Positions 12,335-24,976 of a stretch of DNA of 64,000 nt are shown here, in pieces (position 1 is the first letter of the stretch; every line of letters starts with the position of its first letter). Source of the DNA: Sipunculus nudus (lineage: Eukaryota; Annelida; Sipuncula; Golfingiida; Sipunculidae); NCBI GenBank assembly GCA_026874595.1, contig CM049313.1:74392659-74456658 (forward strand), in the 5' to 3' direction. A model generated the notes under the pieces. That model saw only the letters and a list, made by a program, of their open reading frames with translations, had not been told where the DNA came from and did no database searches. The translations under genes and the position numbers were made by a program.

Positions 12335-15300
12335 ACCCAACAATCTTTCAAATCCTGGAATTAAACGCCACTGGAGATGATCACGTTCGGTAGACCAATG
12401 GCGTTGAAGCGCCTCCAGAACTTGCATCCCACTAGTTACTAAAAATCATATTCAGCTCTGATAAATTCGATATTCGAGTTATCCCTTGAGGACCAATGTT
12501 TTCTACCAATTTCAGCTTACCTTATTATAATTTACCGTTAGATTGAATTAATAATTACGAAAACTACTATTTTTCATGCACAAACACAAATAAACTGGAA
12601 AAAAAAAATTTAAATGATCGATCCATAAGCACAGATTAATAAATATTTTGACCATATCATCTCCCGGGCTCTGTACAAATCTGTTTATATCTAATGTTTT
12701 AATGCTAGTGATGTCATGTACTTCAGTATATGAGTAGTATTCATATGAATAACTTTGTGCAATGTATATTTTTCATATAATTTTACTAGCTTTAAATGTC
12801 ACATACGGTATTATGCGTAATCGTAAAAGATGTATAAAAATACATAAATAAGGGAGCTGTGTTCAAATCAGGTCAAAGGAACCCCGCGGAGATAATATAT
12901 GAAATCGACTCCTTGATACAGTTGCTAAAAGAAACCTATATACATACCAAGTATATTAAATATACATTAAATGTACTGTTTTCTCCTTTTCTACACAATG
13001 GTTTACCTGCTTCCGCTCTGATTTGACTCTTCAATTCGGCACACGTTTCGTCGGTGCGCATTTCTAGGACAGGTTTGTTTTATTCGACTAGATTATTACC
13101 TGTATAATTAATATTGTCAATATTTCCATATAAGGTGCCCCTATTTCTTTTGTGCTAAAAGGTCCTCCACGGATGCCATGCTTTTTCGAGAGGCCTTTTG
13201 GGGAATTTCTTCCATTTTGAGCTCACTTGTCTGTGTAGACCGTGGCCAGAGCGCATGTCCTGCCCTAAGTGCATTTTCGTGCATAACGCCGTCACGCGGG
13301 TTCACTATTATCTTCATTGATCCCCAATATCCATTGTATTGCCTCGAAAGGATTTTTTTCTTTCAAAAGGAATTAAAGTTTTTAATTCAAAAACCACACG
13401 ACTCCGCTTTCAATGCGAGGGCTTATCAGTTTGTGTCAACACTTGGAACTGAGACCAGTTATATGACCTCCGTTGGACAAACCTTTTATAGATTACAGGT
13501 ATGATGATCCTTAACATTCAAAAGTATCTTTCCGTGATAACCACGGTTTCAAAAGTTTGGCCAATTCATGTGTTTTTTAAAGGTTGTTCAATACAAAGCC
13601 CTACAACTTAAACATCATATTTTTAAGATCCGCTGTCTGTAGGGACGTTGAAACATGAAAACCTATCAAGAGTACATCTTTATAATGATATGGATTCTAC
13701 TAAGAAACTAGATTCTGCAGTCAGAGCTCCGCCACAATCTGCTTTTATATCAGTCATGTGTTCACGTGTATGCGTTTCATGTACAAACACTGTCATGCTT
13801 CAGAAACAAGAGTTCAATGTGCGAGTGACATAACAAAACGAATGGACATCTTCCACACGAGAACAAATGGTTGTCCTTAGTCATAATGGTATATATTGTG
13901 TAAGTATATTGTGGTTATTCTGATTACCACCAAAATTGAATGGACGATTGATAGGGCTTTAGTCTAACCCATCATTCAAATGTTCAGCAAATTTCTGTAC
14001 ATAACATTTTGCGTTACTTTGCTTATAGGCAAAGTAACGAACAAAGGTTGAAGCTGTTTCTTTGCCACAGACTTATACCGAAAGATGTAAACCTGTCTTG
14101 TATCTGGGAGCGTTGTCAGTTTTCAATCAGACCTACTTATTCCATGACAATATTCAACTCTCAGGACAAAGCTCATATAATACTTGTGGAATATACTTTT
14201 TATAATATATATGTCTTTTTCAAAGGGCAGCTGTACGTTTCCGCTTCCAGGAGGCTTCGACATCTGGTAACATGCCTACGAACACCCTGACAACTAAAAA
14301 ACATCCTTTTTCGGGATTCCTCAGCCCTGAAATGTTTACAAAATATCGTTTCACTTAAATTTTCACTTTGCTGTAGTTATATTATTTCGTCAAATAATTT
14401 TCACAGTAGATGGCTTCTTTATACAATCATAATATATATTATATCGTCATCATCCTTGCAACGATGATGTTGTACCCATGTCGTTTATCTCAATCAAAAT
14501 TCGTTGACGCCATACCGTATATGCCTCACGTCTTTTTCCAAAACGTATTTCTATGTGTAATTTCTTGAAATGCACAATTTGTCATTCTTTGTTGACATTT
14601 AGGGGAAGGGTTTCTTATGGGAGGGGTAAGGGAACGACATTAAAAGAAGAACTCGCGAAAATCTCAGAGTTGAAATATGTGACAGACATTCATTCCCTGC
14701 CAGCTCATACCAAATCCTGTATCTTAGAGAACCGTAGATTTCCCACGTGTGCATCTAGTAAATTATTAATAGCTAAGAAACAATGGTTTGGACTGTTCTA
14801 GGTGAAAATGTATTTCCAAATAGTGTACCTATATCAGGGCTATCATAACTTTCCTATCTTCCACATATGCTGTCTGATCGATAAAACGTATTTTATATTT
14901 TTATATAAGATAACCTTCTGGGGAAAAAAGGTACACCGTATATTCTGAAAATGCAGCTATAAGAGTGAGGCTGGCAACCAATGGCAGGCGCCACGTCCTT
15001 TACAAAAAAGATCTAGAAGTACCAGAAATTTGTAAAATTTTAGTGCTGTTTTTTCATGAGGTTTTTTTTTATCGCATTTTAGGCTTTGCTCATTAAATAT
15101 GTAGCTATGAGACTGGAGTTATATACTATATCAAAAGGAATCAAAGGACTCTTTAAAAAGTTATTTAAATTCACGTGGTCTCACTTGAAATATTGCTCAG
15201 GAACGGCCCGTGTCACGTGAACCATATGGAAGTACCAAACGCGAAAAAACCAGTCGAATAATGATTAATTATTGAATAAGACACTTTGCCACGCCCTAGA

Positions 15301-17467
15301 CCAAACGCTGAAACCCATTCGTGAATAAAAGCATACATCGCTGTGACCTCATTGCTCTTTATTATCTTGATTGTTTTGTTACGGGTATTATCCCAAAGGG
15401 TTTAGGACAAAACACCTGCGATGTATTTTACAGGTAGGAGTAACACGATATTAACCACCTGGTATTTCCGCTAAAGAGACGAAAATCACAGAGGTTCCCG
15501 GCCCTCAATGTGTGGTAAAACCAGAATAACTAGGTAACCTGTCAGTTATTACACCCATCACTATTTCGGGCCAATTGATGCACCATAATCCTAGTACCTG
15601 ACGGCGGAAACACACAGATATTGCCGTACATTTGTACTGCAACATGACATATTGTCCCAACATTCTGCATCTGGGGCTGTTCTGTCGCTCATCAGCCAGC
15701 AGCGTGCATAGTTGGCAGATTGGCTCATGGGACGAGGCGGTCTCACTTCGAAGTTGGTTACACTGCATGTTGCACGGGTGCTAATATGTGAGTTATCCCC
15801 GGCGCTGTTTGAAGCTAGCGTCGGATCGCTGGTCGTTGGCAAAATCTGGCAGTAGCACCCTGAACGGTACTGAGAGCAACCTGCAGGTAGTAGGCCAGTT
15901 GCTCTCTGTCTGGATTTTCATCTTCTATCTTATTCCTCCCATCAATGGTAATAACTATTATCTAAGTACATCCAGGTATGACACGGGCTGACACCTGTAT
16001 TCTATTATTTTATATGGAACACGCTTATCTGTAAACAGTACAGATGTTGGTAATTGATACATGTATACTTCAAAGTAGGAGGCTGACCTTGCCGACCTGG
16101 AGAGCAACCCCCCCACCCCGCCTGCTACTCGCACTTTTTAATGCTCATTTGCTGAGCTATAAGTTTAAGGTCACGGGCAGGTTTCTTACCTTGACCTTTT
16201 AGTATGTTACACATGATAAGATGAGTATATCTGCTATTTTAGTGATGGAGTCAGTTACAGTCGGCCTTGATGCTTAAAGCGACTATTATGTCTCGGGGTA
16301 CACGTGTGACTCTGACATGTGTTTTGTAAAACGTTGGTATGGGTTCATTCATTATTAATAAGATTCGTATGTATTTAGCTCCATTAGGCAGATATCTAAA
16401 ATAGCCTTTGCTACGCTTTTCGCCAAGGAGATACCCGGCCATAACTGAAATATCATTTCAGTTATATATGAACCTATAACAACCCATAATATGTGTTTAT
16501 AACATGTGGGGGACCCGCAAAAAAAAAAAAAAATAGCCGCGGAACGTAACAACAAGGGTACCCGGCAACTAATCAGACGAACCGCAGGTTTGCAAATGAC
16601 TAAAGGTGGTGTTGCTCTCACGAAAAAACAGCTAGTGCTCAATAAACCAAATCTGGTCCTTTTTTAACTATATGTGCACGTATAATCATGTTTACCAAAG
16701 CCTGAGATAAACAAGGTTATGTTCCATCCCAGAGGCACTTACTATATATAAGAACTTTTCCTAGCAGCAGTACCTACATTTCCTTAATATATACCAAGGG
16801 TTAGCCAACAATCACATGCATTCTACAAATGACATGAGTTAATAGCTGGCTTTAATAATGTATACTGAGAATAATAATTTCTAATATAGCAGGGGATCTT
16901 TGTTTCTTCACATGTACAATTTTTCCTTTCTAGGTTTTTACATAACGCCATAAATTGATGGTTTAGAGTAATAGCCTAGCTGTGCATGTGTTTGTGTGTG
17001 TGTATGTAAAGTGAATGTGTGAAGGGGCCGGGGGGGGGGGGGGGCGGGGACCTTTGAAAACTACAATACCTCCATGCAGCAGTAGTCCCCCTGGTCAGAG
17101 ATACACTCCAGAAATATATCCTCCGCGTAATGTTGTAGAGGGCAACCATCACCCACAATTATTGACTGTGCTACATTATAATTATTTCAATGTTATGACT
17201 AAAATGTCAATATTCACAGGCCAATACCTGCTTGGTCAATCAAAGTTCACATTAAAAGAAATACATCGTGTACAGTTCAATTATAAAAAAGCACTTGCAA
17301 TTCTTTTACCTCAAATTATATTAATTATTACAACGATAGCTTCATCCTAATTCACACCGTGGATGGGGCTTAAAAAACGGTGAAAAATTCAATGTAAAAA
17401 TTATGATATCTCATATTTTTGGGGATGTTGTCCTCTTTGCAATAGTTTCCTTTTAAACTTTTGGGAA

Positions 17468-17526
17468 GGGGGGGGGAGGGGGGGGGGGGGCAGACACGGG
17501 GGACTGTTGTTGAAGGGGGGGGGGGG
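17468..17526. repeat. Double poly(G) tract
   Basis: Two long G runs (17,468-17,490 with one A interruption, and 17,515-17,526) with shorter G runs between them: a strong intramolecular G-quadruplex candidate on the plus strand. Confidence 0.9.
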
Positions 17527-18559
17527 TATCTTCACCTACCCTTTGATCTGCTCTTTCCGGCCCAAACAAAGAATATTAAATAAACCAAACCACAGAAAAT
17601 ATTCTCATGCTCAATATTTTCAGCTTAAATCACATTTGATTTTTGAAAAATATTCAGCTTAATAATATCTGTATATCAAGAACTTTCGAACATTAGTTTT
17701 GTACCGTTAACCTATGTGAGTGAATGCTGTGCGACTTTTTTAAATTGACTACCCTCGGTTCATCAAAGCGGCTTTGATTGTAAGATTAATAATGCGTAAA
17801 TTCCTTACCGTAAATCAGATCCCCGTATCGTAATTAATCCTCCGTAAAAGTATAGCTTACATGTGTAAAGCGGATTACAGTTTCTCCCGGGCATATACAA
17901 GTGGATGGCTGAATGTTACTTGGCAACTGGGATGCTGGGATGATGCAGACGCCGGTTAAACAAAGATCAGATGCTAACATCTGCCAGAGCACTGAGGAGC
18001 ATAGCAAACTATATCCATGAGTCGTCAGACCGGTTAAAGTAGATGTGAGCTGCGTAAGCCGGCTGGTATAGGCTGTCAGTCGTTGTTTAAAATCTTTTAC
18101 CTACTGTTACCAGTCACTTCAGGAGAGTTCCGTCGGCTGGTCGCTGTCAGACCGGGCTTAAGGGAGCTGGCGGTTTACAAGGCACGTAAGCAGACCGTTG
18201 AGGCTCGGGATGGAAAGACGGGATGCGGAGACAGATCCGGCTACTCCTTCCTCATCAGTACCTAACATCCATCACTCCGTAATAAATCTGCCCCCAGCAG
18301 GAATAAACAAACGTGCGCCCCTCCGTTAGCACATCTGACTCCCAACAGGTACTTGCGATAAAACGGCAAGAGGCCAATTAGTCAGGTGTAGGTGCACATG
18401 TGACACCTATACCCCACGTAGATACAGTTTATGTATATAGGCAATTTCTATATGTATAGGTATAAATGTGTACTTGATTTTCTACGACAGCAATTTTCTC
18501 CGAGATCTCAATATTGTAATCTTTTGCTATAACGTTAAACGTAAAGTCAGGAACGGAAC

Positions 18560-18576
18560 GGGGGGGGGGGGGGGGG
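18560..18576. repeat. Poly(G) tract
   Basis: About 17 consecutive G followed by TATG, the same right-hand context as the G run at 6622-6636. Confidence 0.95.
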
Positions 18577-21500
18577 TATGGGGGTCGCAACACCCCTTTT
18601 AAAATAATCTCTTTAAAGCATGCTTTGTTGGATCAGCCCCCAACACCCAACTCCCTTTAAAGAAATCCTGCATCCAGAATTTATCCAAAAGGTTATCCAC
18701 GTGCGATTTCCGAGGATTTCTACTAGATCGTAAGGTTTTATAATTTTACTATTGTTACAGGTGCCCTTTTTATTGTGTGACACGGGCGTAACTCGTGATG
18801 TAGCGCCCGCGTCTGGCCGCGTGTTGCACTCTCGGTTTAATCCGTACTGGTTGAACTCTCGTTGTCATGCTCGCTTGGGGCTTTCTTGCCTGGCCAAGCT
18901 GGGGCAAGCTCACGTGTGAACCCTTATATGTTGAGACACGGCGTTCGTTTTTTTTTATAGTATGTTCTTTGAACGTTTATACCGTGTTAGATTCTTTAGA
19001 TGGTTCGATAAAATGGAAAATTCTCGGCTTGAGGTGAAAAGTTATATAAAGAGGCTGTGTTTTAGAGCAGAGAGAGAGCTGAGAGAATATTCCAGCGGAC
19101 ACAGACGTGTGTATGTCAGTGGGACCTATCCGATTATCCAGTAATTTCAGGGATTCTACTATTACTAACTCTATACAATTCAATCCTGTCTGTCTCAAGT
19201 TTACTTTCTGGATTGTTACAAGAGCTTTACATTGGACTGTTATTCTCCGAGAGAATTCGTGTAAACTGTTCGCCAGGTTTTTACATTTTAAAGGACTTAT
19301 CGCTGTGACAGTTGTGGTATTCAGGTACTGTGCTCTTTGTTTATTTTACTGTGTGATTGTATCTCCTTGACAAAATTTATGTCCATCACACAAGTGATCT
19401 GTTGATATTAGGTTCCGTAACACTATTAAGTAAACTCAATTACCTTGATTACCTTTACTGGACCTTGTTGTTCTTTGACACCTGTTTCAGTCTAGTTCCT
19501 TTGCTTCTCTTAGATAATTTATCTATAAAGTTCCAAGGCTTAAACGGGCACCTGCATAATTTGATACCCCTAATCATCAGACATGTTAAGTTATTTAGTC
19601 TAGCCTGGACACGGAAGGGCTCGTGTATAGGTCTTGATTAAACAAGTCTCTAAAGAGGTTCATGTTCTAGGTTCATAGCAATTACATGCATCAGTTAGAA
19701 GAGAAACCCAAAGTTAAATGGGAACCTTGTGAATGAACGCTTTGAACACCAAGCTCTAGGCTAAGGGCCCCGCGTACGCGTGTCTATGACAGCCCTGTGG
19801 TCTACCAAACAGCCTACGGCATCCTTGCAGCCAATCAAACCCACAAATCTAATCACAAATCATGTTTATTTAATTTGGTCATTTTGTCTCATTTCTATAT
19901 TTTGTGGAAGTAAAAATATGAACAATGAAGAGTTTTATGGCAAGGCATAACAGCTGTCTGGCACTTGGTTGTAAAAATAATTCTTTTATTAGTGACTCGA
20001 TTCCAGCTGTGTCTCGGCACAGGACCATGTGTCACCAAGTACTTAATAAACTAAACAATAAAAGAGTTTTACAAAAGGACTTTTTTATTCATGGAGGGGT
20101 TGTTTTATATTTTACCTAGATCATAAGGCGTAATCATATTTGCATAAGCGGGATTGTAAAAGAACACATCATATTCAGACCTTCACTGCACAATCTAATG
20201 ACAGTCTCTCTTATTCACTTGGCAGTTCACATTGCGGGGATAGGTGGCACTGCATGAGCTCACTAATGAGGGATTCATGTCCACTTTATTCAGTGTCTAG
20301 AAAACTCCTACCCTTGACATTTTCACAACAATATAGTTTCTTTTCTGAAAATAGAAATACAAACAGTCTTTGTGCGAAAGATACTCCCAGACACTTTCTG
20401 ACAGCCTGAAGTCGTTACCTGAGAGCATGATTTCTGTCCCAGCCGCTAGATGGCGCGAGAGATGTAAGACAAACCGGACAAGTCAGTGAATGATTTTATG
20501 GCTGCATTTGTATGTGCTTCCTTATATGGAAGGTCAGGAGATAATTATAGTATTTATTATTTTTCATGATCATGAAGGTTCAGTCTGATAGGATAGGTGA
20601 TAGGTCACTCACCGGGGAGATCAAGTGTTGCATGTTGATAACATGTCGTTCAGTGATGAACCATGGTTCATTAGTATACCATGGAGCGTATTTCTTTGAA
20701 CCTTGCCGGTTACTTTAAACAAAGGATCTGCCTGAATGCAAAATACCCGGGTGCAAAACGACAGAAATACGTACACTGACACATACACACATGGATAATC
20801 CGAATAAGACATTAAGAATGATGGAATGATACTTCTCGGGAAAACGCCCACAGCCCTTGAGTCCTGAATAATTTTAAATGCAGTTTTGAATTTCAACATT
20901 TAGACATTAAATATTGGTACAGATAATTTTTAATTCTTTCAGAGTTTCTTCAATGCCGACGTGAACATGCTTTATCTTAGCAAATGCTAGACAATATAGT
21001 ATGCACATTTAACCATTAACAACAAAATAAAGGTTGGGCACCAAACAGTCGAGTAGCCTATAATAAATTAGAAAGTTTGATGCACAGAATCATCAAAAAA
21101 AATGTAAACAGTTTATTATTTTACTTACAGAATGTATAATCACCCATTGCACCAACCTCACTAAAACGCCTCATGGCGATATTACTTGCAAAGCCAACAT
21201 TTAACAGAAATCAAACCATGTTTAATATAAACAACAAAATAAACACAACCATGGAAATTTTGCATGCAGGTTTTACTATAATTGCATGCATATTTCAAGA
21301 TAAATGTCTCTTTTTTTTGCTATTTTGGACTGAAACAACCTGTACGCAAGAATACTCAAGCATGATAATATTAAGCCGATGTCTTTCAATTTTGTTTTCC
21401 ATAGTCAATAGATAAAAGATATGAAAAGGTCCCGAATTTGAGCTTGTGTAATCCTTGAGTAATATGATTGCTGATAATTTTTTTAGTTTATTGTAAATAA

Positions 21501-22299
21501 TTCTTTTGTCTTTCTGTACGTCTGTTCTGTTAGATTCATAAGCCACTGGGGCTGACATCTGGCGGAGGAATGTGGTATCACTAAAATGACATTTTCTGTT
21601 TTCGAGGTGATCCAGATTTAGATGCTGTGACAAAGGGGTATATGTTCATTCCAGATAAATATGTTGACCAGATGTACAAAAATTTAGAGGATATGAAATT
21701 AAGGTCACCCTTCTGAAACAGATAGCTTTCTGAATCACCTACATACATTTCTTGATCAATATTCAAAAGTGTTGAAGCACAAAAGATAACCCAGTCCATT
21801 AGTCATTAGTTGAATATACATATTTGCCCACACAGAGATAAACCCATAGTAAATTGATATTTCAATATGCGGGAAACACCTTGCTCACAGAAGGACAACC
21901 CAAGGTTTATTTGACCCAAAGAACCCCACGTTTCCTCAATTAGTGCTGCACTAGATTAAACATCCCCGTTCCAAATTAAATTTAGAAGAAATGTAAAAGA
22001 AGTGGAATGCTTTACTTCAAATGATGACGCAAACGTTGGCTAAATCCCGGACTAATCGAACAATATTAAGACTCTTATGTCATTTGAGATTCGGTTCATG
22101 TTTGTATGTATAGCCTATTGTAAAAGAAAAAAAACATAAACAGGAAAAATTGAAAAGTATAATTTTGAATACAGCTTTACAGAAGCTTTGCCAATCAGAC
22201 GGGGATTAATTACGTGTTATAATTAATAACCTGAATTCGGTATTATCTACAGACAGCTGTAGCTACTAGTATATGTTTAAGCTCAAAGCAGTCTTTTAT

Positions 22300-22317
22300 C
22301 CCCCCCCCCCCCCCCCC
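22300..22317. repeat. Poly(C) tract
   Basis: About 18 consecutive C, some 280 bp beyond the stop codon of the coiled-coil gene; it could fall in its 3' UTR as a G run on the transcript. Confidence 0.95.
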
Positions 22318-22600
22318 AAACACAGTCAAACTCGGGCTAGACCTTCCCCAATTTACCAGGCGCTTCAGAAAGTGTGTCCAGCACAAATCTAAATGGACAA
22401 AAATTCAGGTTCACTGATAAACTGGAACACTGTCAAAAGCAACTTCCGGCAAAAGATGTCACTCGGAATATCGTTACCCTTATATTTTATGTTTAGCTGA
22501 ATATACTTATCAAAAGATTTCATCAGCGGCAAACATATAAAACACTTGGAAACTGTAGACTAGTGTAGCTTTCCGATATCAAATTTTCAAGAGAAGTTTG

Positions 22601-24976
22601 CTACACGTACTCTACCCAATATTCATCACTTATCCTATGGGCCTTCTTCTTTTGAGTATTTTGACTAGAACCTTCGCGACTGATGCCATGAGTGTCCTCA
22701 TCTGAGCTACTATCTATTCTCAGTTCATCATCTACTCCTGAATCATGCTTTTTCACACCATGTTCATTCTGCACGGATCCATCTTTCTTTGCTGGAGTTC
22801 GTGGTTCTTTGTCACGTTTATCTGCAGTTGCCCTAACTAACCCTTTTTTATCGCCGTCAACTGCTTCAGCAATTTTTGCCTCATACGACTGTCCCATCGC
22901 GGGTTTCACTTGACCACTTTCTGCATTTTTTCCTGGATTTATCTCTTTTATTTTCCACTTGGGTACCTCATGTACTCCTTTATTTTTCTCCTCTGTTTTT
23001 TCTTGGATAACCGTTTGCGTTGTTTTTTTGGTGGTTGATTTGACATTTTCTTGAATCACTTCATTATTATTATCTTGGATCACCTTATCTGTTTCTCTTT
23101 TGGTCACGCCAATTGTATCAACTGGGGTCATTACTTCATTTCCATGTCTCATTTGAACGGAGTCCTTTTCAAGTGTGTCCTCCACGCTTTCAAACACTTT
23201 AGATTCTAGTCTCATGGGCGTTTCGTTTTTCACTACTTTCTCTTTTAATCTTTCTGCTCTGAGAGTGTCTTTTGCTGTATCGGTGGTGGAAGTAAAACCA
23301 AGATTTTCTATATTTGTTTTGCATTCTCCATCACTCAAAAACACAGAATCATCTTCTGTTTCCGTTACGTCACGTGATGGCGAGATGCTAGTACTTCTGT
23401 GCGAATCTTTCTCTTTATATCCGTGTTTACCTTTATCAAAATCACCAGGAGAACACATCTCACTCTTTTTACTTTTTAATGTTTCAGCATGAGCAACATT
23501 ATCATAACTACATGAGGATCCATTATCTTTCTTCAAATCGTCATCAATGGTAAAATACTCGCGGGAATATGTTGGTTCCGACCTTGTGCGGTTTGAATCA
23601 ACGTCATCCTTCGCCTCTGAGATAGTCTGCAAAAGTTCGGACAAAGTTTGCCACTGGCGGTTCTCATCTTTACACGTTTCAAGCTGTAATTCTGTTTTAT
23701 CGTTGATCTGAACAATATCATCTTTTGTCTTCTGCAGGTCCCCGATTGACTTTTTCAAATCGTTAAACCTTGTGCGTAAGTCTACGTCAAACATGTCCAT
23801 TGGAACGTCTTGATATAAGGCATTACTAAACACTTCTCTTGCTTTCTCTTCTTCAGTTTGTGTTGACACCTCTGTTCGAAAGACAGTGTTCTCAAAATAT
23901 TTATTGTTAGCTGAATCTTCAAGTTGCTTCACTTTGCAATGTAAGGAGTCTATCTGTCCATGTGCCATAGATAACTCATCTGCTAATCTTTGTATAGTCC
24001 TGTCTTTATTCTCTAACTCAAATACAGCATCTTGTAACCTTTTTATATGTTCTTTACTCTCTTTCAGTTCTACTTTCAATCTCTTCTCTTCCTTATATAC
24101 TGATGCTATTTCCATAATTTTTGCTTCGGCATTTGCCAGTTTTGCCTTGAGGTTTTCTTGCTTCTCTGCCATATCAATTTGGAATTCGTTATATTCCTCT
24201 AACAGCGCAATGTACTCTCTTTGCCAACTAAAGTTTGAGGTATCAGAATCACTTGGACTCTCCTCTCTTTCAGAGTTTCTGTCCGCAGAATGTGATTCCA
24301 TCGCATCAGCATATTCATTATCTGAGTCTGTATTATTTTCATGTTTAGCTTTCAAATCGCAGACTGCGAATGACAGGCATCTGTTCGTTTTATCGGTGTC
24401 ACCGATTGGAGAGCTTGTGTCACGTTCTGGTGACGGGCTCGCACTTTGTTTCTTTGGCTTCAACTGACCAGGATCTATCACAACTGCAGTATAGAGTCCT
24501 CTGAGTTGAGAATCCTCGGGGCAGCTCATCTGTCGAACAAAAGTCACCGGCTTGCTCGTGCCCTTTTCGTCCAAAGTGACGTAAGGATGGGCAACCCCTG
24601 ACAAAACGTATGCTTCCGGGCGTTTTTTGTCTCCTGTGCTAGATATGTTTCCTGGTAGGTCTGTGAACCAATTTTTATTAAGGCTACTATAGTCAGACAG
24701 AGTGTTTGGTTCTTTTCCGATGCTTTCACCTGCTGCAGGTTGCTGGTCCTTTCTTTGACCTTTTGACTGAGGACTGACAAGGATGGTCAGAGACTCTGAT
24801 TCAATGTTTTCACAGGTGTTCACATGTTTTGTCTCAGAGTCTGCTTCGTTAGATGTGTTATGGGTGTCCTTTAAAACTTTTTCATTTCTCTCTTTGTAAT
24901 CACCAGCAGCTTGTTGTTCTAATGTTGACCCTGTGGAATGAGGACCATACAGTACGGTAAGCGATTCCGACTCCAT
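22601..24976 (-). CDS. Unrecognised 791-aa acidic coiled-coil protein, intronless
   Basis: A single uninterrupted reading frame, by far the longest non-repetitive one in the window. I do not recognise the family. Residues 2-16 (ESESLTVLYGPHSTG) and 59-73 (ESESLTILVSPQSKG) are a diverged internal duplication. Residues 120-172 are the least low-complexity part and may be a small conserved segment. Residues 253-358 form a long heptad-like coiled coil, and 401-456 a second one. Two TQT motifs, STQT at 371-374 just after the first coiled coil and KTTQT at 651-655, fit the dynein light chain LC8 (DYNLL) ligand consensus. The region 460-780 is charged, Ser/Thr-rich and probably disordered. The C-terminus EYV fits a class III PDZ ligand (D/E-x-hydrophobic). 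No signal peptide or membrane segment is visible, so a cytosolic, cytoskeletal or centrosomal scaffold is a reasonable inference. The start at 24,976 is the first Met and sits next to the repeat motif. An upstream 5' UTR intron is possible (CTAAGGTACAG lies shortly before). Confidence 0.85.
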   Translation of the reverse strand: MESESLTVLYGPHSTGSTLEQQAAGDYKERNEKVLKDTHNTSNEADSETKHVNTCENIESESLTILVSPQSKGQRKDQQPAAGESIGKEPNTLSDYSSLNKNWFTDLPGNISSTGDKKRPEAYVLSGVAHPYVTLDEKGTSKPVTFVRQMSCPEDSQLRGLYTAVVIDPGQLKPKKQSASPSPERDTSSPIGDTDKTNRCLSFAVCDLKAKHENNTDSDNEYADAMESHSADRNSEREESPSDSDTSNFSWQREYIALLEEYNEFQIDMAEKQENLKAKLANAEAKIMEIASVYKEEKRLKVELKESKEHIKRLQDAVFELENKDRTIQRLADELSMAHGQIDSLHCKVKQLEDSANNKYFENTVFRTEVSTQTEEEKAREVFSNALYQDVPMDMFDVDLRTRFNDLKKSIGDLQKTKDDIVQINDKTELQLETCKDENRQWQTLSELLQTISEAKDDVDSNRTRSEPTYSREYFTIDDDLKKDNGSSCSYDNVAHAETLKSKKSEMCSPGDFDKGKHGYKEKDSHRSTSISPSRDVTETEDDSVFLSDGECKTNIENLGFTSTTDTAKDTLRAERLKEKVVKNETPMRLESKVFESVEDTLEKDSVQMRHGNEVMTPVDTIGVTKRETDKVIQDNNNEVIQENVKSTTKKTTQTVIQEKTEEKNKGVHEVPKWKIKEINPGKNAESGQVKPAMGQSYEAKIAEAVDGDKKGLVRATADKRDKEPRTPAKKDGSVQNEHGVKKHDSGVDDELRIDSSSDEDTHGISREGSSQNTQKKKAHRISDEYWVEYV

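Larger units (their letters stand above)
11861..22600. other. Long gene-poor region
   Basis: No coding exon or RNA gene that I can support in about 10.7 kb. It contains (TA)n at 12,203-12,255, G/C homopolymers at 12,318, 17,030, 17,468, 17,515, 18,560 and 22,300, and two GC-richer CpG-containing patches (18,120-18,380 and 18,770-18,920) that could be regulatory or unannotated 5' exons. A 60-codon frame at 18,083-18,265 and a 108-codon frame at 13,178-13,504 have no recognisable content. Confidence 0.5.

Noticed and set aside
17940-18380. CpG-containing GC-rich patch as a promoter or first exon
   Set aside because: A 60-codon Arg-rich frame and an acceptor-like TCACTTCAG are present, but no downstream exon or start signal supports a gene.
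22692-24467. Plus-strand frames up to 193 codons opposite the coiled-coil gene
   Set aside because: Shadows of the 791-codon minus-strand gene; Ser/Phe-rich readings typical of an antisense frame.
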